Assembly (NCBI GenBank): GCA_031258005.1
Contig: JAIRNP010000161.1
Span: 1-47,162, forward strand
Source of the DNA: Treponema sp.
Lineage (GTDB): Bacteria > Spirochaetota > Spirochaetia > Treponematales > Breznakiellaceae
Reading direction: 5' to 3'
DNA: 47,162 bases
Under the pieces are notes generated by a model. It made no database searches and was not told where the DNA came from. It worked only from the letters and a program-made list of their open reading frames with translations. The position numbers and the translations under genes were made by a program. Within the stretch, counting starts at the first letter, position 1. Each line of letters starts with the position of its first letter. Of this stretch, positions 31,302-39,042 are shown in pieces.

Positions 31302-32615
31302 ATGCCATCTTTTTCTAACTTTTTTACGGTATTGCCCTATCTGGACAGGCAATTACCCCTCAAATTTCCTCATGAAAACCTCTTGACCGTGGCAGAACCT
31401 CAGGCAGTGGAAACAGCAGAAACGCCGGCGGCTTTGGTACAGGCGGCCCTGGCTAAACCGCTAGGACCAGATAAACAGGATCAGGGCCTGGAATTGGAAC
31501 AATTCCTGCACGGGGCGACGCGCCTCCTGTGTATCATCAATGATGCCACCCGCCCGACCCCCACAGAACTTATGCTTAAGGCCCTCCTCCCGGTATGCCG
31601 GAAGGCACATCTTGAGATTGAACACATCACCTTCCTGGTTGCAACCGGAGCTCACCGGGGCCCCACGGAGAAGGAGTACCAACAGATCCTAGGCAGCCTC
31701 TATCAGGAAATCAGACACCGCTGTGTTCACCATGACGCACGAAAGGAAGAGGACGTGGTTGAACTGGGATGTACCCGGAACGGTACTCCCATTGTCCTTA
31801 ACAAACGGATCCGTGAAGCTGACCGGATTATCATTACCGGCAGCGTGGAGCCTCATTACTTTGCGGGGTTTACCGGCGGCCGCAAGGCCTTTCTGCCGGG
31901 GATTGCGGCCTACCGTACCATTGAAGCCAATCACCGTCAGGCCCTATCCCCTGCGGCCCGATCCCTCGCTTTGGAGAAGAACCCGGTTCATGAAGACATG
32001 ATGGACGCGCTTCCCCTGATCCAAGCGCCGGTGTTTTCCTTGATGACGGTACTGGACAAAGAACAACAGGTAGCCGCTGCCACTGCAGGAGATCTGGGGA
32101 CCTCTTTTTACGCGGCAGTAGCAAGTGCCCGGAAGATTTTCTGTGTACCGGTCCCTGCTCAGGCGGATATTGTGGTATCGGTGGCCAAATTTCCCATGGA
32201 CATCGATCTCTATCAATCCCAAAAGGCCATAGATAATGCCGCAGTTGCCTTAAAAGATGGGGGGACCCTCATTCTGGTTTCTTCCTGCCGGGACGGTATT
32301 GGAGATGAGGCCTATGCCAAACTCTTGGCTCAAGCCGCAAGTCCAGAAGACGCCCTGACACGCATACAGGCCGGGTACAAACTGGGTTACCACAAGGCGG
32401 CCAAGATGGCGGCGGTTTCAGCTCGGGCCACCATCAAGGCGATTACGGAACTATCCCCTGAGCGGCTTACCAGTATGTTCATAGCCCCGGCCCTTTCTCC
32501 CCAGGCAGCGCTGGATGAGGCATTGGCCCACGCGAAAGCCCGGGGGGTGATGGTACCGAAGATTCTTATCCTCCCTGACGGCTGTGTTACGGTACCGGAC
32601 CCGCAAGGCCCATAA
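31302..32615 (+). CDS. LarA-family nickel-pincer racemase/epimerase
   Basis: Known members use a nickel-pincer nucleotide to racemise lactate or epimerise other 2-hydroxy acids. The product has 437 residues. The expected active-site residues are all present at the right spacing: Asp81/Arg84 in NDATRP, His118 in TGAHRGPTEKE, His185 in EPHYFAGFTGGRK, Lys195 (the cofactor-linking Lys), His211, and Lys308 in QSQKA. By comparison with LarA of Lactiplantibacillus (His108, His174, Lys184, His200, Lys298) the intervals differ by at most one. The substrate is open. With sugar-type regulators and a broken epimerase gene in the region, a sugar acid is as plausible as lactate. LarB, LarC and LarE, which make the cofactor, are not in the window. 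Confidence 0.85.
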   Translation: MPSFSNFFTVLPYLDRQLPLKFPHENLLTVAEPQAVETAETPAALVQAALAKPLGPDKQDQGLELEQFLHGATRLLCIINDATRPTPTELMLKALLPVCRKAHLEIEHITFLVATGAHRGPTEKEYQQILGSLYQEIRHRCVHHDARKEEDVVELGCTRNGTPIVLNKRIREADRIIITGSVEPHYFAGFTGGRKAFLPGIAAYRTIEANHRQALSPAARSLALEKNPVHEDMMDALPLIQAPVFSLMTVLDKEQQVAAATAGDLGTSFYAAVASARKIFCVPVPAQADIVVSVAKFPMDIDLYQSQKAIDNAAVALKDGGTLILVSSCRDGIGDEAYAKLLAQAASPEDALTRIQAGYKLGYHKAAKMAAVSARATIKAITELSPERLTSMFIAPALSPQAALDEALAHAKARGVMVPKILILPDGCVTVPDPQGP

Positions 32616-32816
32616 ACGAAATCCACAGAGGAACGGGTGTTCCCGGTTCCCAAGGCGGCGGCGGCCCGGACGCTGCCCATAGGCAGTTCCCCTAAGGCCG
32701 GACGGTCTTTTCCGTAGTTTTTTTTCCCAAAATTGCTGCCCGATGGGGTGCAGCATTCGGGCGGTTTTCTCCTGGTTTGCTGCAGAAGATATACCGTAAT
32801 TTTAAAAAAGAGGATC

Positions 32817-35282
32817 CTACAAGGCCTGTTCGGCCTGCTCAATGATGTAGTCTTGCATTTCCCTTGAGAGCAGGTTAAAGAACGCACTGTACCCGGCCAC
32901 CGGGACGATAAGGTCCCGATACTGCTCAGGATAGGCCTGGGCTGTTCTGAGGGTTTCCTCGGAAACGAGGTTAAACTGAACATGAAAGCCCATGAGCCGA
33001 TTGAAGAAGGCCCGGATAAGGGAAATGAGCTTGTTTCGATCTTCCACCGGTTCCATCATCTGGGGGCTACGGTTTTGGTTTACCAGGACCTCGCCGGTGA
33101 TTTCTTCGGCGGGGAGCTTGGACAGGGACTTAAATACCGCGGTAAACCCCTTCCGGTCCATACCGTGAACAGGAGAGCAGCCCTCAGCCAGGGGTTCTCC
33201 GGCCTTGCGGCCGTCCGGGGTGGCGCTCGTACCTGCGCCCAGGGAGACATGGGCGGAAATCAAGGAGGTCCATGCAGAGCAGATCCTGCCACGAGGTTCT
33301 TGACCGTAACGGGTATGAGAGTACTTCTTCATTTCATCCAGGCAGCTATCGTAGGCCTGGCTGATGAGGGAATGTACATAGCCGTCGTCATTGCCGTACT
33401 TGGGGGCATTGAGCACATGACGGCGAATTTGTTCATAGTCAGGACCTTCGAAGTTGGCTTCCAGCGCGGCCCAGAGTTCTCCGGGGGTCATGAGGTGATC
33501 CTCAAACACACACTTCTTGATGGCTGCCAGAGAATCCGCCAGGTTGGCGATCCCCACGTGCAGGCCGCCGATAAAGTCATAGACTGCGCCCCCTTCTTTG
33601 AGACCCCGTCCCTGGTCAATACCATCTTCGCAGAGAACCGAGCAAAGTACATCCGCCGTATCTTGTTCCCAAACCCGGTCCGCCACCGCATCAATGATCA
33701 CACACTGACGGGTAAACTCCCGGATGATCCGGTCTAAGGCCTGCATCACCTGGTCAAAGGACTGCATATCCCGGAAATGCCCCAGGCCCCGGCAAAGCCT
33801 GATTCCTGAAAGGTTATCCACCCCATCGTTTAAGGCGATGAGCAGAGACTTGGGGAAGTTGAGCAAGCTCATGCCGGTACAACCATACCCCCCTTTACTT
33901 GGAACCGCCGCTGCCACGCCGCCGACGGCGCTGTAATCATAGGCATCTTCCGGTTTCACGCCTCTATTAATAAAAGAAGGAATGATGATCTCATCGTTAT
34001 TAAAGGCAGGCATCCCGAATCCTAGGCGTACTGCCTCGATACAAGTATCCATGAACCGGTCGTCCAAGCCCCGGTGGTAACGCACGGTTAGGTTTGGCTG
34101 AGGCAGCTTGGTCTGGGCGATGCTCTTGAGTATGAGGTAAGACAGAGGGTTCACCGCATCCTGGGGCTGGGACCGGTCGTCCAGGTTTTGTCCTCCAATG
34201 GTAACATTCTGATAAAGCGGGTTCCCCGGAGAAAAACGGGTATGATGCCGGCTTTGGATAGTGTTGATGCTGAAGGTTTTAAGCCACAGGTTGTTGAGCA
34301 GTTCACCGGCCGATTCCTCGGTGATGCGTCCTGCGGCAAGGTCCTGTATATAGAAGGGGTAGAGGTACTGATCCATCCGGCCATAGGAAAGGGAATGGCC
34401 GTTACTTTCGATTTGTAGGCATAGATGGACCAGCCACAGGGACTGGACCGCCTCGTAAAAGGTTTCCGCCTTTTCGTAGGGTACCCTGTTTAATATCCGG
34501 TTCATCTGGAGGAGTTCTTTTTTCCGTTGGGGGTCTTGGGTTGTCCGGGCAATACAGAGGGCCTTCTCGGCATATCGTTTGGCAAAGGCCCGGGTGGCTT
34601 CTATCACCAGGATCGCTGCCCGGTAACAATAAGACGTGACCAGGTTCTGGTAATCGGTGAGGTCAAGCGCGGCCAAGCGCTGTTCTGCCTGTTCTTGGTA
34701 TGTCCGTAAACCCTCCTGCAGCATACGGCGGTAATTCATCGCTCGATGGGCGTCTCCGGAGCTGAGGTTCCCTTTAGCCTTGATGATACCCAGGTCATAG
34801 AAAATCCGGGTAGCAGCGGGCATGGCCGCGAGTCCCCGATCCTTAACCGTATTGTGCGCCCAGAAGGGGGCAATTTCCTGAAAGGTCGCCTTGGCTTCAG
34901 GGGTGATGTAAAACCGATCCTGCTCGCGCCGGTCAAATTCGTCCAACTCGGCGATGACCCAATCCATGGCGTATTCCGGGAAGATCGGCGCCGACCGGTT
35001 ACGGGAGGCGTGGTTTCCTGCCAGTAAGGTCTTCGGTTCAATGAAGATGCTCATCCTCTCAAGGACGTTCTTGTACATCAAGGCCCGGCGTAATACCAGG
35101 GGTTGATCCTGGTTCTTCCGGTAGGTCTCGGTGGTGATCTGCGCCCGTTCCACACATACATATGGTTTTGCATCCACGAGTTCTTCCCGAAACTTCTGCA
35201 TTCGGGGACTCAATTCGCCAAAATAGTTCATACTCATTTTCTGAGCCTTTATGACAGCTCTGTGATTCATCCTATAATACAT
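32817..35282 (-). CDS. Glycyl-radical enzyme (PFL/PFL2 family), catalytic Cys and Glu apparently replaced
   Basis: The frame encodes 821 residues. Inner starts at 35270 or 35237 are possible; the last has AAGG in good position. The fold is that of pyruvate formate-lyase-like glycyl-radical enzymes, with an intact glycyl loop (VPVAGYSAFF, Gly797) near the end. Such enzymes need a Cys (and in most eliminases a Glu) in GCVE. Here the aligned segment, preceded by the usual FNNDEIIIPSFINRG and DAYDYSAV, reads GGVA (residues 454-457), so Cys is Gly and Glu is Ala. A Cys remains 16 residues on in GYGCTGMS. The substrate cannot be told. No radical-SAM activating enzyme gene is in the window. The gene is convergent with the LarA-like gene. 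Confidence 0.85.
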   Translation of the reverse strand: MYYRMNHRAVIKAQKMSMNYFGELSPRMQKFREELVDAKPYVCVERAQITTETYRKNQDQPLVLRRALMYKNVLERMSIFIEPKTLLAGNHASRNRSAPIFPEYAMDWVIAELDEFDRREQDRFYITPEAKATFQEIAPFWAHNTVKDRGLAAMPAATRIFYDLGIIKAKGNLSSGDAHRAMNYRRMLQEGLRTYQEQAEQRLAALDLTDYQNLVTSYCYRAAILVIEATRAFAKRYAEKALCIARTTQDPQRKKELLQMNRILNRVPYEKAETFYEAVQSLWLVHLCLQIESNGHSLSYGRMDQYLYPFYIQDLAAGRITEESAGELLNNLWLKTFSINTIQSRHHTRFSPGNPLYQNVTIGGQNLDDRSQPQDAVNPLSYLILKSIAQTKLPQPNLTVRYHRGLDDRFMDTCIEAVRLGFGMPAFNNDEIIIPSFINRGVKPEDAYDYSAVGGVAAAVPSKGGYGCTGMSLLNFPKSLLIALNDGVDNLSGIRLCRGLGHFRDMQSFDQVMQALDRIIREFTRQCVIIDAVADRVWEQDTADVLCSVLCEDGIDQGRGLKEGGAVYDFIGGLHVGIANLADSLAAIKKCVFEDHLMTPGELWAALEANFEGPDYEQIRRHVLNAPKYGNDDGYVHSLISQAYDSCLDEMKKYSHTRYGQEPRGRICSAWTSLISAHVSLGAGTSATPDGRKAGEPLAEGCSPVHGMDRKGFTAVFKSLSKLPAEEITGEVLVNQNRSPQMMEPVEDRNKLISLIRAFFNRLMGFHVQFNLVSEETLRTAQAYPEQYRDLIVPVAGYSAFFNLLSREMQDYIIEQAEQAL

Positions 35283-35360
35283 TCCTTTAGTAAAACCGCT
35301 CCAATCCTATAGAGCAGCGATTTCCTCACCAGGTCAGATGGTGAAAAAGCAAGCTAAGGG

Positions 35361-35510
35361 TTACAGTTCCTGGGCCGTCTGATCCAGGACTTTCGGTAAC
35401 ATGGGGCGATACGCCGCTTGGTACCGTGGAAACGTCTCCAGGGGATTCGGATTCCTCTTCCGGCAATAGACAACACGTTCAAGGGCTCCATAATTCGTAA
35501 GAGGATCCGC
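35361..35510 (-). pseudogene. Possible C-terminal remnant of an FGGY-type sugar kinase
   Basis: Between the glycyl-radical enzyme and the DeoR gene an open stretch without a start encodes NYGALERVVYCRKRNPNPLE then PRYQAAYRPMLPKVLDQTAQ and a stop at 35361. The spacing of aromatic residues and the ending are like the last helices of xylulokinase/fuculokinase proteins (VRY..P-NP..Y...Y..L.P). The call is weak because no catalytic motif remains. Confidence 0.3.
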
Positions 35511-35533
35511 TTACAAGCGGTTTCCCCTGATGT

Positions 35534-36322
35534 CTAGGTACCTGGTTTCATCCCATTACCTCCTTTTAGGGTTGCAGGCACCTTATAGACCTGAACTTTG
35601 TTTTCCCGTAGAACGGCTTCTTTTTCAGCGGGAATATTATCATCGGTAAACAAGAGCGAAACATCCTTGGTCCTCACCAGTTCAACCACCCCATGATGCA
35701 AGAATTTTTCCGATTCTGCTAAGACGATAAGCTGCTGTACCTGTTTTATCATAGCCTGTGCGGTTTCTGCCCGAAGGTGATCCTTACTGGTAAAACCGAA
35801 TTGCTCGGTAAACCCATCAATCCCAATAAAGAGCTTGTCCGTAAAAAACCCTTCCACACATTTGCGGGTAACCGGGCCTACCAGGACCTGGGATTCGGTT
35901 TGGTAGTCTCCTCCCAAGATGACGATCTTGAGATGCGGGGCATGGCGGATATGATTGGCAATAAAGGTCGAATTGGTGATCACCGTAATATCCCGTCTGC
36001 ATTTAGCTATCTCTTCAGCGAGGAACGCGCAACAGGAACCGGATTCGATCATCACCACTTCTCCATCCTGTATGGTTTCCACTGCGGCCTGGGCAATCCG
36101 CCGTTTTATCTCATAATGATAGGCCATACGCCTGCCCACATCATCCACTGACCCGATGACCGCATAGCCATGTTCCCGGCGAATAATGCCCTGTTCTTCC
36201 AGGGCGGCCAATTCCTTACGTATGGTTACGGTAGAAACCGCAAGCTGGGCGGCCAAGGCCGTAACTTCGATACGTTGGTTTTTCGTAATAATCTCGAGGA
36301 TATCGGCATATCTGTTTATCAT
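35534..36322 (-). CDS. DeoR-family transcriptional regulator
   Basis: The product of 262 residues has an N-terminal winged helix-turn-helix (MINRYADILEIITKNQRIEV, then LAVSTVTIRKELAALEEQGI, about residues 5-55) and a C-terminal sensor domain of the DeoR/GlpR type (IGIDGFTEQFGFTSKD; VLAESEKF near 210). Members are usually repressors of sugar or polyol genes, released by a phosphorylated sugar. AAGGAAGG lies before ATG 36322. It faces away from the cyclodeaminase gene, so it may control both that gene and the glycyl-radical enzyme locus. A consensus promoter lies at 36367-36395. Confidence 0.88.
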   Translation of the reverse strand: MINRYADILEIITKNQRIEVTALAAQLAVSTVTIRKELAALEEQGIIRREHGYAVIGSVDDVGRRMAYHYEIKRRIAQAAVETIQDGEVVMIESGSCCAFLAEEIAKCRRDITVITNSTFIANHIRHAPHLKIVILGGDYQTESQVLVGPVTRKCVEGFFTDKLFIGIDGFTEQFGFTSKDHLRAETAQAMIKQVQQLIVLAESEKFLHHGVVELVRTKDVSLLFTDDNIPAEKEAVLRENKVQVYKVPATLKGGNGMKPGT

Positions 36323-36366
36323 AGCACCTTCCTTAACTTAATCTTTCAAAAGAATTCTTTATATAA

Positions 36367-36395
36367 AATATAATAAACATTGTTTTATAAGTCAA
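36367..36395 (-). promoter_or_regulatory. Promoter of the DeoR regulator
   Basis: On the minus strand TTGACT (36395-36390) and TATATT (36372-36367) are 17 nt apart. The intergenic region up to the cyclodeaminase gene (36593) is AT-rich and contains an imperfect palindrome ATTCTTATTCATAAGGAAT (about 36421-36439) that could be an operator. Confidence 0.6.
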
Positions 36396-36592
36396 TATTT
36401 TTTATTTCATTTGTAACTAAATTCTTATTCATAAGGAATATAATTAATGTATAAATATTTATTTTTATGCTATATTCGAAATAATAACGGGAATACCATA
36501 GGGTAGCATACATCCGGCTAGGGCTTGTGGCAGCGGGCTTTTTCTGCTAGGGTGCCAAAGAAGCCATACGTGAAGCAGTAAGGAGGAAAAAG

Positions 36593-37237
36593 ATGGGCCT
36601 TATCAACAAAAGCCTGCAGGATTTTACCGGCTTGCTCAGCTCTGCAGCGCCAACTCCTGGAGGAGGCTCAAGCGCCGCAGCGGAAGCTGCCCTGGGGGTG
36701 GGCCTTATCAGCAAGGTAGCCCTCATAACTATGGATAAAGCCGCTTATGCCCACCGGAAAGACCTGATGCGCCGTACCGCTGCCGGGGCAGCAGCCTTGG
36801 GCCGGGATTTTCTTGCCTGGGTAGATGAAGATACCGGGGCGTATCAGCATTTCATCGCGGCAAAACACCTGCCCCGGCATACGGAAGCAGAAAAAGTCCG
36901 GTACCGGCAAACCCTGGACCATGCCCTCCAAGGTTGTATCTTCATTCCTCATAAGATCCTCTTCGCTGCGGTGCAGGGCCTGCGCCTGGGAAATGACATC
37001 GCCCCAGACTACTACACCGGTACTGCCAGCGACCTGGGCCTGGCAGCCCTGAGTTTAAAAACCGCGGCCCAAGGGGCCTACCTCACCATCCTCATGAACA
37101 TCAAAACCCGTATCGCCCTGGGTCTTACTCAGGAGCGGGTGGTGCAGGATGCAATCCAGAAGCATCAAACGCTGCTGGACGAAGCAGAGACTGTTGCCGA
37201 AACCATCTACACTCAGGTCAGAAAGGCCCTGTCTTGA
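36593..37237 (+). CDS. Cyclodeaminase/methenyl-THF cyclohydrolase family protein (FchA-like)
   Basis: The product has 214 residues. The diagnostic start is TPGGGSSAAAEAALGVGLIS (about residues 21-40), the folate-binding loop of formiminotransferase-cyclodeaminase C-terminal domains. In acetogens the stand-alone form converts methenyl-THF and formyl-THF, or deaminates formimino-THF. AAGGAGG stands before ATG 36593. It is followed by the amidohydrolase gene after 12 bp, and formate-THF ligase lies 1.8 kb further downstream in the same direction. Together FchA-like and Fhs proteins would link formate to methenyl-THF. A decayed copy of its 5' end lies at 38282. Confidence 0.82.
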   Translation: MGLINKSLQDFTGLLSSAAPTPGGGSSAAAEAALGVGLISKVALITMDKAAYAHRKDLMRRTAAGAAALGRDFLAWVDEDTGAYQHFIAAKHLPRHTEAEKVRYRQTLDHALQGCIFIPHKILFAAVQGLRLGNDIAPDYYTGTASDLGLAALSLKTAAQGAYLTILMNIKTRIALGLTQERVVQDAIQKHQTLLDEAETVAETIYTQVRKALS

Positions 37238-37249
37238 GAGGGAACAGGA

Positions 37250-38110
37250 ATGGCCAAGATTGATTTTCATGTGCATGTAACCCCTCCAGAAATCAGTGCC
37301 CAGGTTCACCGGTATGCGGAGAAGGAACCCTATTTCGCCCTTCTGTCGGCAAGCCCCTACAACAAATTCGCCACTGCCGATGAGGTGGTACAGGAACTGG
37401 ACCGCACCGGTTTTGACCAAGCGGTAATTTTCGGGTTCAGCTTCCGGGATATGGGGCTTTGCCGGGCGGTCAACGATTACGTTATTGCCCAGGTGAGGAA
37501 ATATCCCCGGCGGCTCATCGGGTATATGGCCCTGGTGCCGAACCATCGGGATATGGAGCAGGAACTGGATCGCGGTCATAGGGCCGGACTGCGAGGCATA
37601 GGGGAGCTCTTCCCCGCAGGGCAGGGTTTCCGTATCGACGAAGGAGCAGATACCCGGGGTTTTGCCGGAGCCTGTCTGGAACGGGGGCTGCCGGTGTTGG
37701 TACACACCAATGAACCTGTGGGGCATTACTACCCGGGGAAAACCAATACCCCCTTGCAAGCGCTGGATCGGTTCGTCGAAAACAACCCGGACCTCACCAT
37801 CATTTTTGCCCACTGGGGAGGGGGCTTGTTGTTCTATGAAGCTATGCCTGAACAAAGGAAAAAATACCGAAACCTGTATTATGACACAGCTGCCTCGGTT
37901 TTCCTCTACGATGCGGGGATCTACCGAGGGGCTTGCGCCCTGGGCCTTGAGGAAAAGATCCTCTTTGGCAGCGATTTCCCCCTCCTTTCTCCCTCCCGGT
38001 ATATCAAAAGCATTGAAGCAAGTGGCATTTCCGAAGTACCTAAGGCCCTCCTGCTTGGAGGAAATGCCGAACGCTTACTAGGCCAAACTCATGGTCCTGT
38101 CCATCCTTAG
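37250..38110 (+). CDS. Amidohydrolase-family (TIM-barrel, amidohydrolase 2) protein
   Basis: This metal-dependent hydrolase or decarboxylase has 286 residues. MAKIDFHVHVTPPE carries the HxH metal motif (His7, His9), VLVHTNEP (about residue 150) supplies a His, IIFAHWGGG another, and LFGSDFPLL (about 243) the catalytic Asp. This order is that of the ACMSD/amidohydrolase-2 group, which acts on aromatic and heterocyclic acids. It is translationally close to the cyclodeaminase gene (12-bp gap) and presumably shares its transcript. The substrate is unknown. Confidence 0.82.
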   Translation: MAKIDFHVHVTPPEISAQVHRYAEKEPYFALLSASPYNKFATADEVVQELDRTGFDQAVIFGFSFRDMGLCRAVNDYVIAQVRKYPRRLIGYMALVPNHRDMEQELDRGHRAGLRGIGELFPAGQGFRIDEGADTRGFAGACLERGLPVLVHTNEPVGHYYPGKTNTPLQALDRFVENNPDLTIIFAHWGGGLLFYEAMPEQRKKYRNLYYDTAASVFLYDAGIYRGACALGLEEKILFGSDFPLLSPSRYIKSIEASGISEVPKALLLGGNAERLLGQTHGPVHP

Positions 38111-38164
38111 CCGCTGTTGTTTCAAAGGAGGGTAAGAACCTGCTTGCTTACGCAATAAAAAACA

Positions 38165-38187
38165 GAGAGGTGATCCATCAAGTATGA
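38165..38187 (+). repeat. IS1-like solo terminal repeat
   Basis: GAGAGGTGATCCATCAAGTA resembles the ends of the IS1-like element (GGTGATC...ACAAAGTA) with a few differences. No partner end was found nearby. Confidence 0.4.
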
Positions 38188-38281
38188 CACCCCTCAAAAG
38201 AAACCATAACTGACGTACAAGAAAGCTAGGTCAAACGCTTTTCAGTGGTTGTACTGCTTCTTCCGAAAAGCACACCGTAGG

Positions 38282-38354
38282 ATGGGCCTCATCAACAAAA
38301 GCCTGCACGCTTTCACCTGCTTGCTCGGATCCCCAGCGCCGCAGTGGAAGCTGC
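38282..38354 (+). pseudogene. Decayed duplicate of the fchA 5' end
   Basis: From ATG 38282 the first 45 nt match the cyclodeaminase gene start at 36593 at about 40 positions. After a deletion of some 27 nt, AGCGCCGCAG-GGAAGCTGCCC matches again (one mismatch in 22). Similarity then ends. It is a short, broken second copy of the gene, 1.7 kb downstream of the intact one. Confidence 0.75.
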
Positions 38355-38499
38355 CCCTTTTCGACCAGATTAATTTTGAGCAGGATAAAGTATAAAGAAT
38401 TAGCAAACGAAACTTGTTTTTTACTGCTTTATCTAATTCCTTATCCTGTAAGGAAATACGAATTTCTATGCATTTATCCTGAATTTTGAGGCAATGTAC

Positions 38500-38528
38500 T
38501 TGACATCTGGCTCTTTTGGGATTATTAT
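38500..38528 (+). promoter_or_regulatory. Probable promoter of fhs (long leader)
   Basis: TTGACA at 38500-38505 and TATTAT at 38523-38528 are 17 nt apart. fhs starts at 39043, so the transcript would carry an untranslated region of about 500 nt. No gene lies in between except a 28-codon ORF. Confidence 0.65.
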
Positions 38529-38647
38529 AAAAAAAGCTGGTATCTTTACATTGGAATTTTGCATCTGCCACATTAAGTTAAAAAAATCCAGAGGGTTTAT
38601 TCGGCCTCCCTAGGGGACTGTAGTTTGTAAAGAAAGGTGGTATATTA

Positions 38648-38734
38648 ATGCAGAAGAAAATCAGTTTGTTTTACCCCCCCCCCAGTAGAATTTTATTCTC
38701 ATGCCCGTTCACCTCCCATAAAGTGTCTCAGTAA
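38648..38734 (+). CDS. Possible 28-residue leader ORF with a C10 tract
   Basis: ATG 38648 follows GGTGG at a good distance and opens the frame MQKKISLFYPPPSRILFSCP, ending TSHKVSQ, stop at 38734. Ten C residues in a row (38674-38683) encode the three prolines, so slippage would change the frame. It lies in the leader of fhs, 310 nt before its start. Confidence 0.35.
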   Translation: MQKKISLFYPPPSRILFSCPFTSHKVSQ

Positions 38735-38769
38735 AATCAAATCAGGATCAATAAGGTTATAAAGAATAA

Positions 38770-38850
38770 CTATTCTATCGGCGCTGTACCGTAAAGGTAA
38801 TGGAGTGTAAATCTCTCGCAAACGGTGGGAATGTGAATGTTTATACCTTA
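38770..38850 (+). ncRNA. Possible structured RNA in the fhs leader (cobalamin-riboswitch-like core)
   Basis: A small hairpin (CGG-CCG, about 38779-38791) is followed by TAAAGGTAA, GGAGTGTAAATCTC, CGCA and TGTGAA in that order, then an AC-AAGATACT box near 38939. This order resembles the conserved stretches of a cobalamin aptamer (AAGGGAA, GGTG-AAATCC, GC-GC, ACTGTGA, AG-CAGGAGACC), but the central C-rich run is replaced by GGTGGG. Only a covariance-model search can decide. Confidence 0.25.
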
Positions 38851-38893
38851 CAAACTCCTATCAAACAAAAGGTTCGCGTATCTTTTTAATCGG

Positions 38894-38929
38894 GATTTTT
38901 TGCATGCATATACAAAAATGCAAAAAATC
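38894..38929. repeat. 12-bp perfect inverted repeat in the fhs leader
   Basis: GATTTTTTGCAT (38894-38905) and ATGCAAAAAATC (38918-38929) form a perfect stem with a 12-nt loop, 114 nt before the fhs start codon. It could be a regulator-binding site or an mRNA hairpin. Confidence 0.55.
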
Positions 38930-39042
38930 TACAGGTGTAACAAGATACTCATCGAAAGACCATTCAAATGTCCAGCGACTTTGTTTGCAGCTCATGGAAT
39001 AGTTTTTGAAAATCTGATTATAAGTCAAGGAGATTTTGCATT

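Larger units (their letters stand above)
38111..38499. other. Intergenic region with relics
   Basis: It contains an IS1-like end (38165-38187) and the decayed copy of the fchA start (38282-38354). It belongs to a 930-bp gap before fhs. No intact gene was found; an open frame on the minus strand (38571-38242) has no ribosome site and covers the relic. Confidence 0.5.

Noticed and set aside
38242-38571. 109-codon minus-strand frame before fhs
   Set aside because: It runs over the decayed fchA copy and has no ribosome site; the product resembles nothing I know. Kept only as part of the intergenic description.
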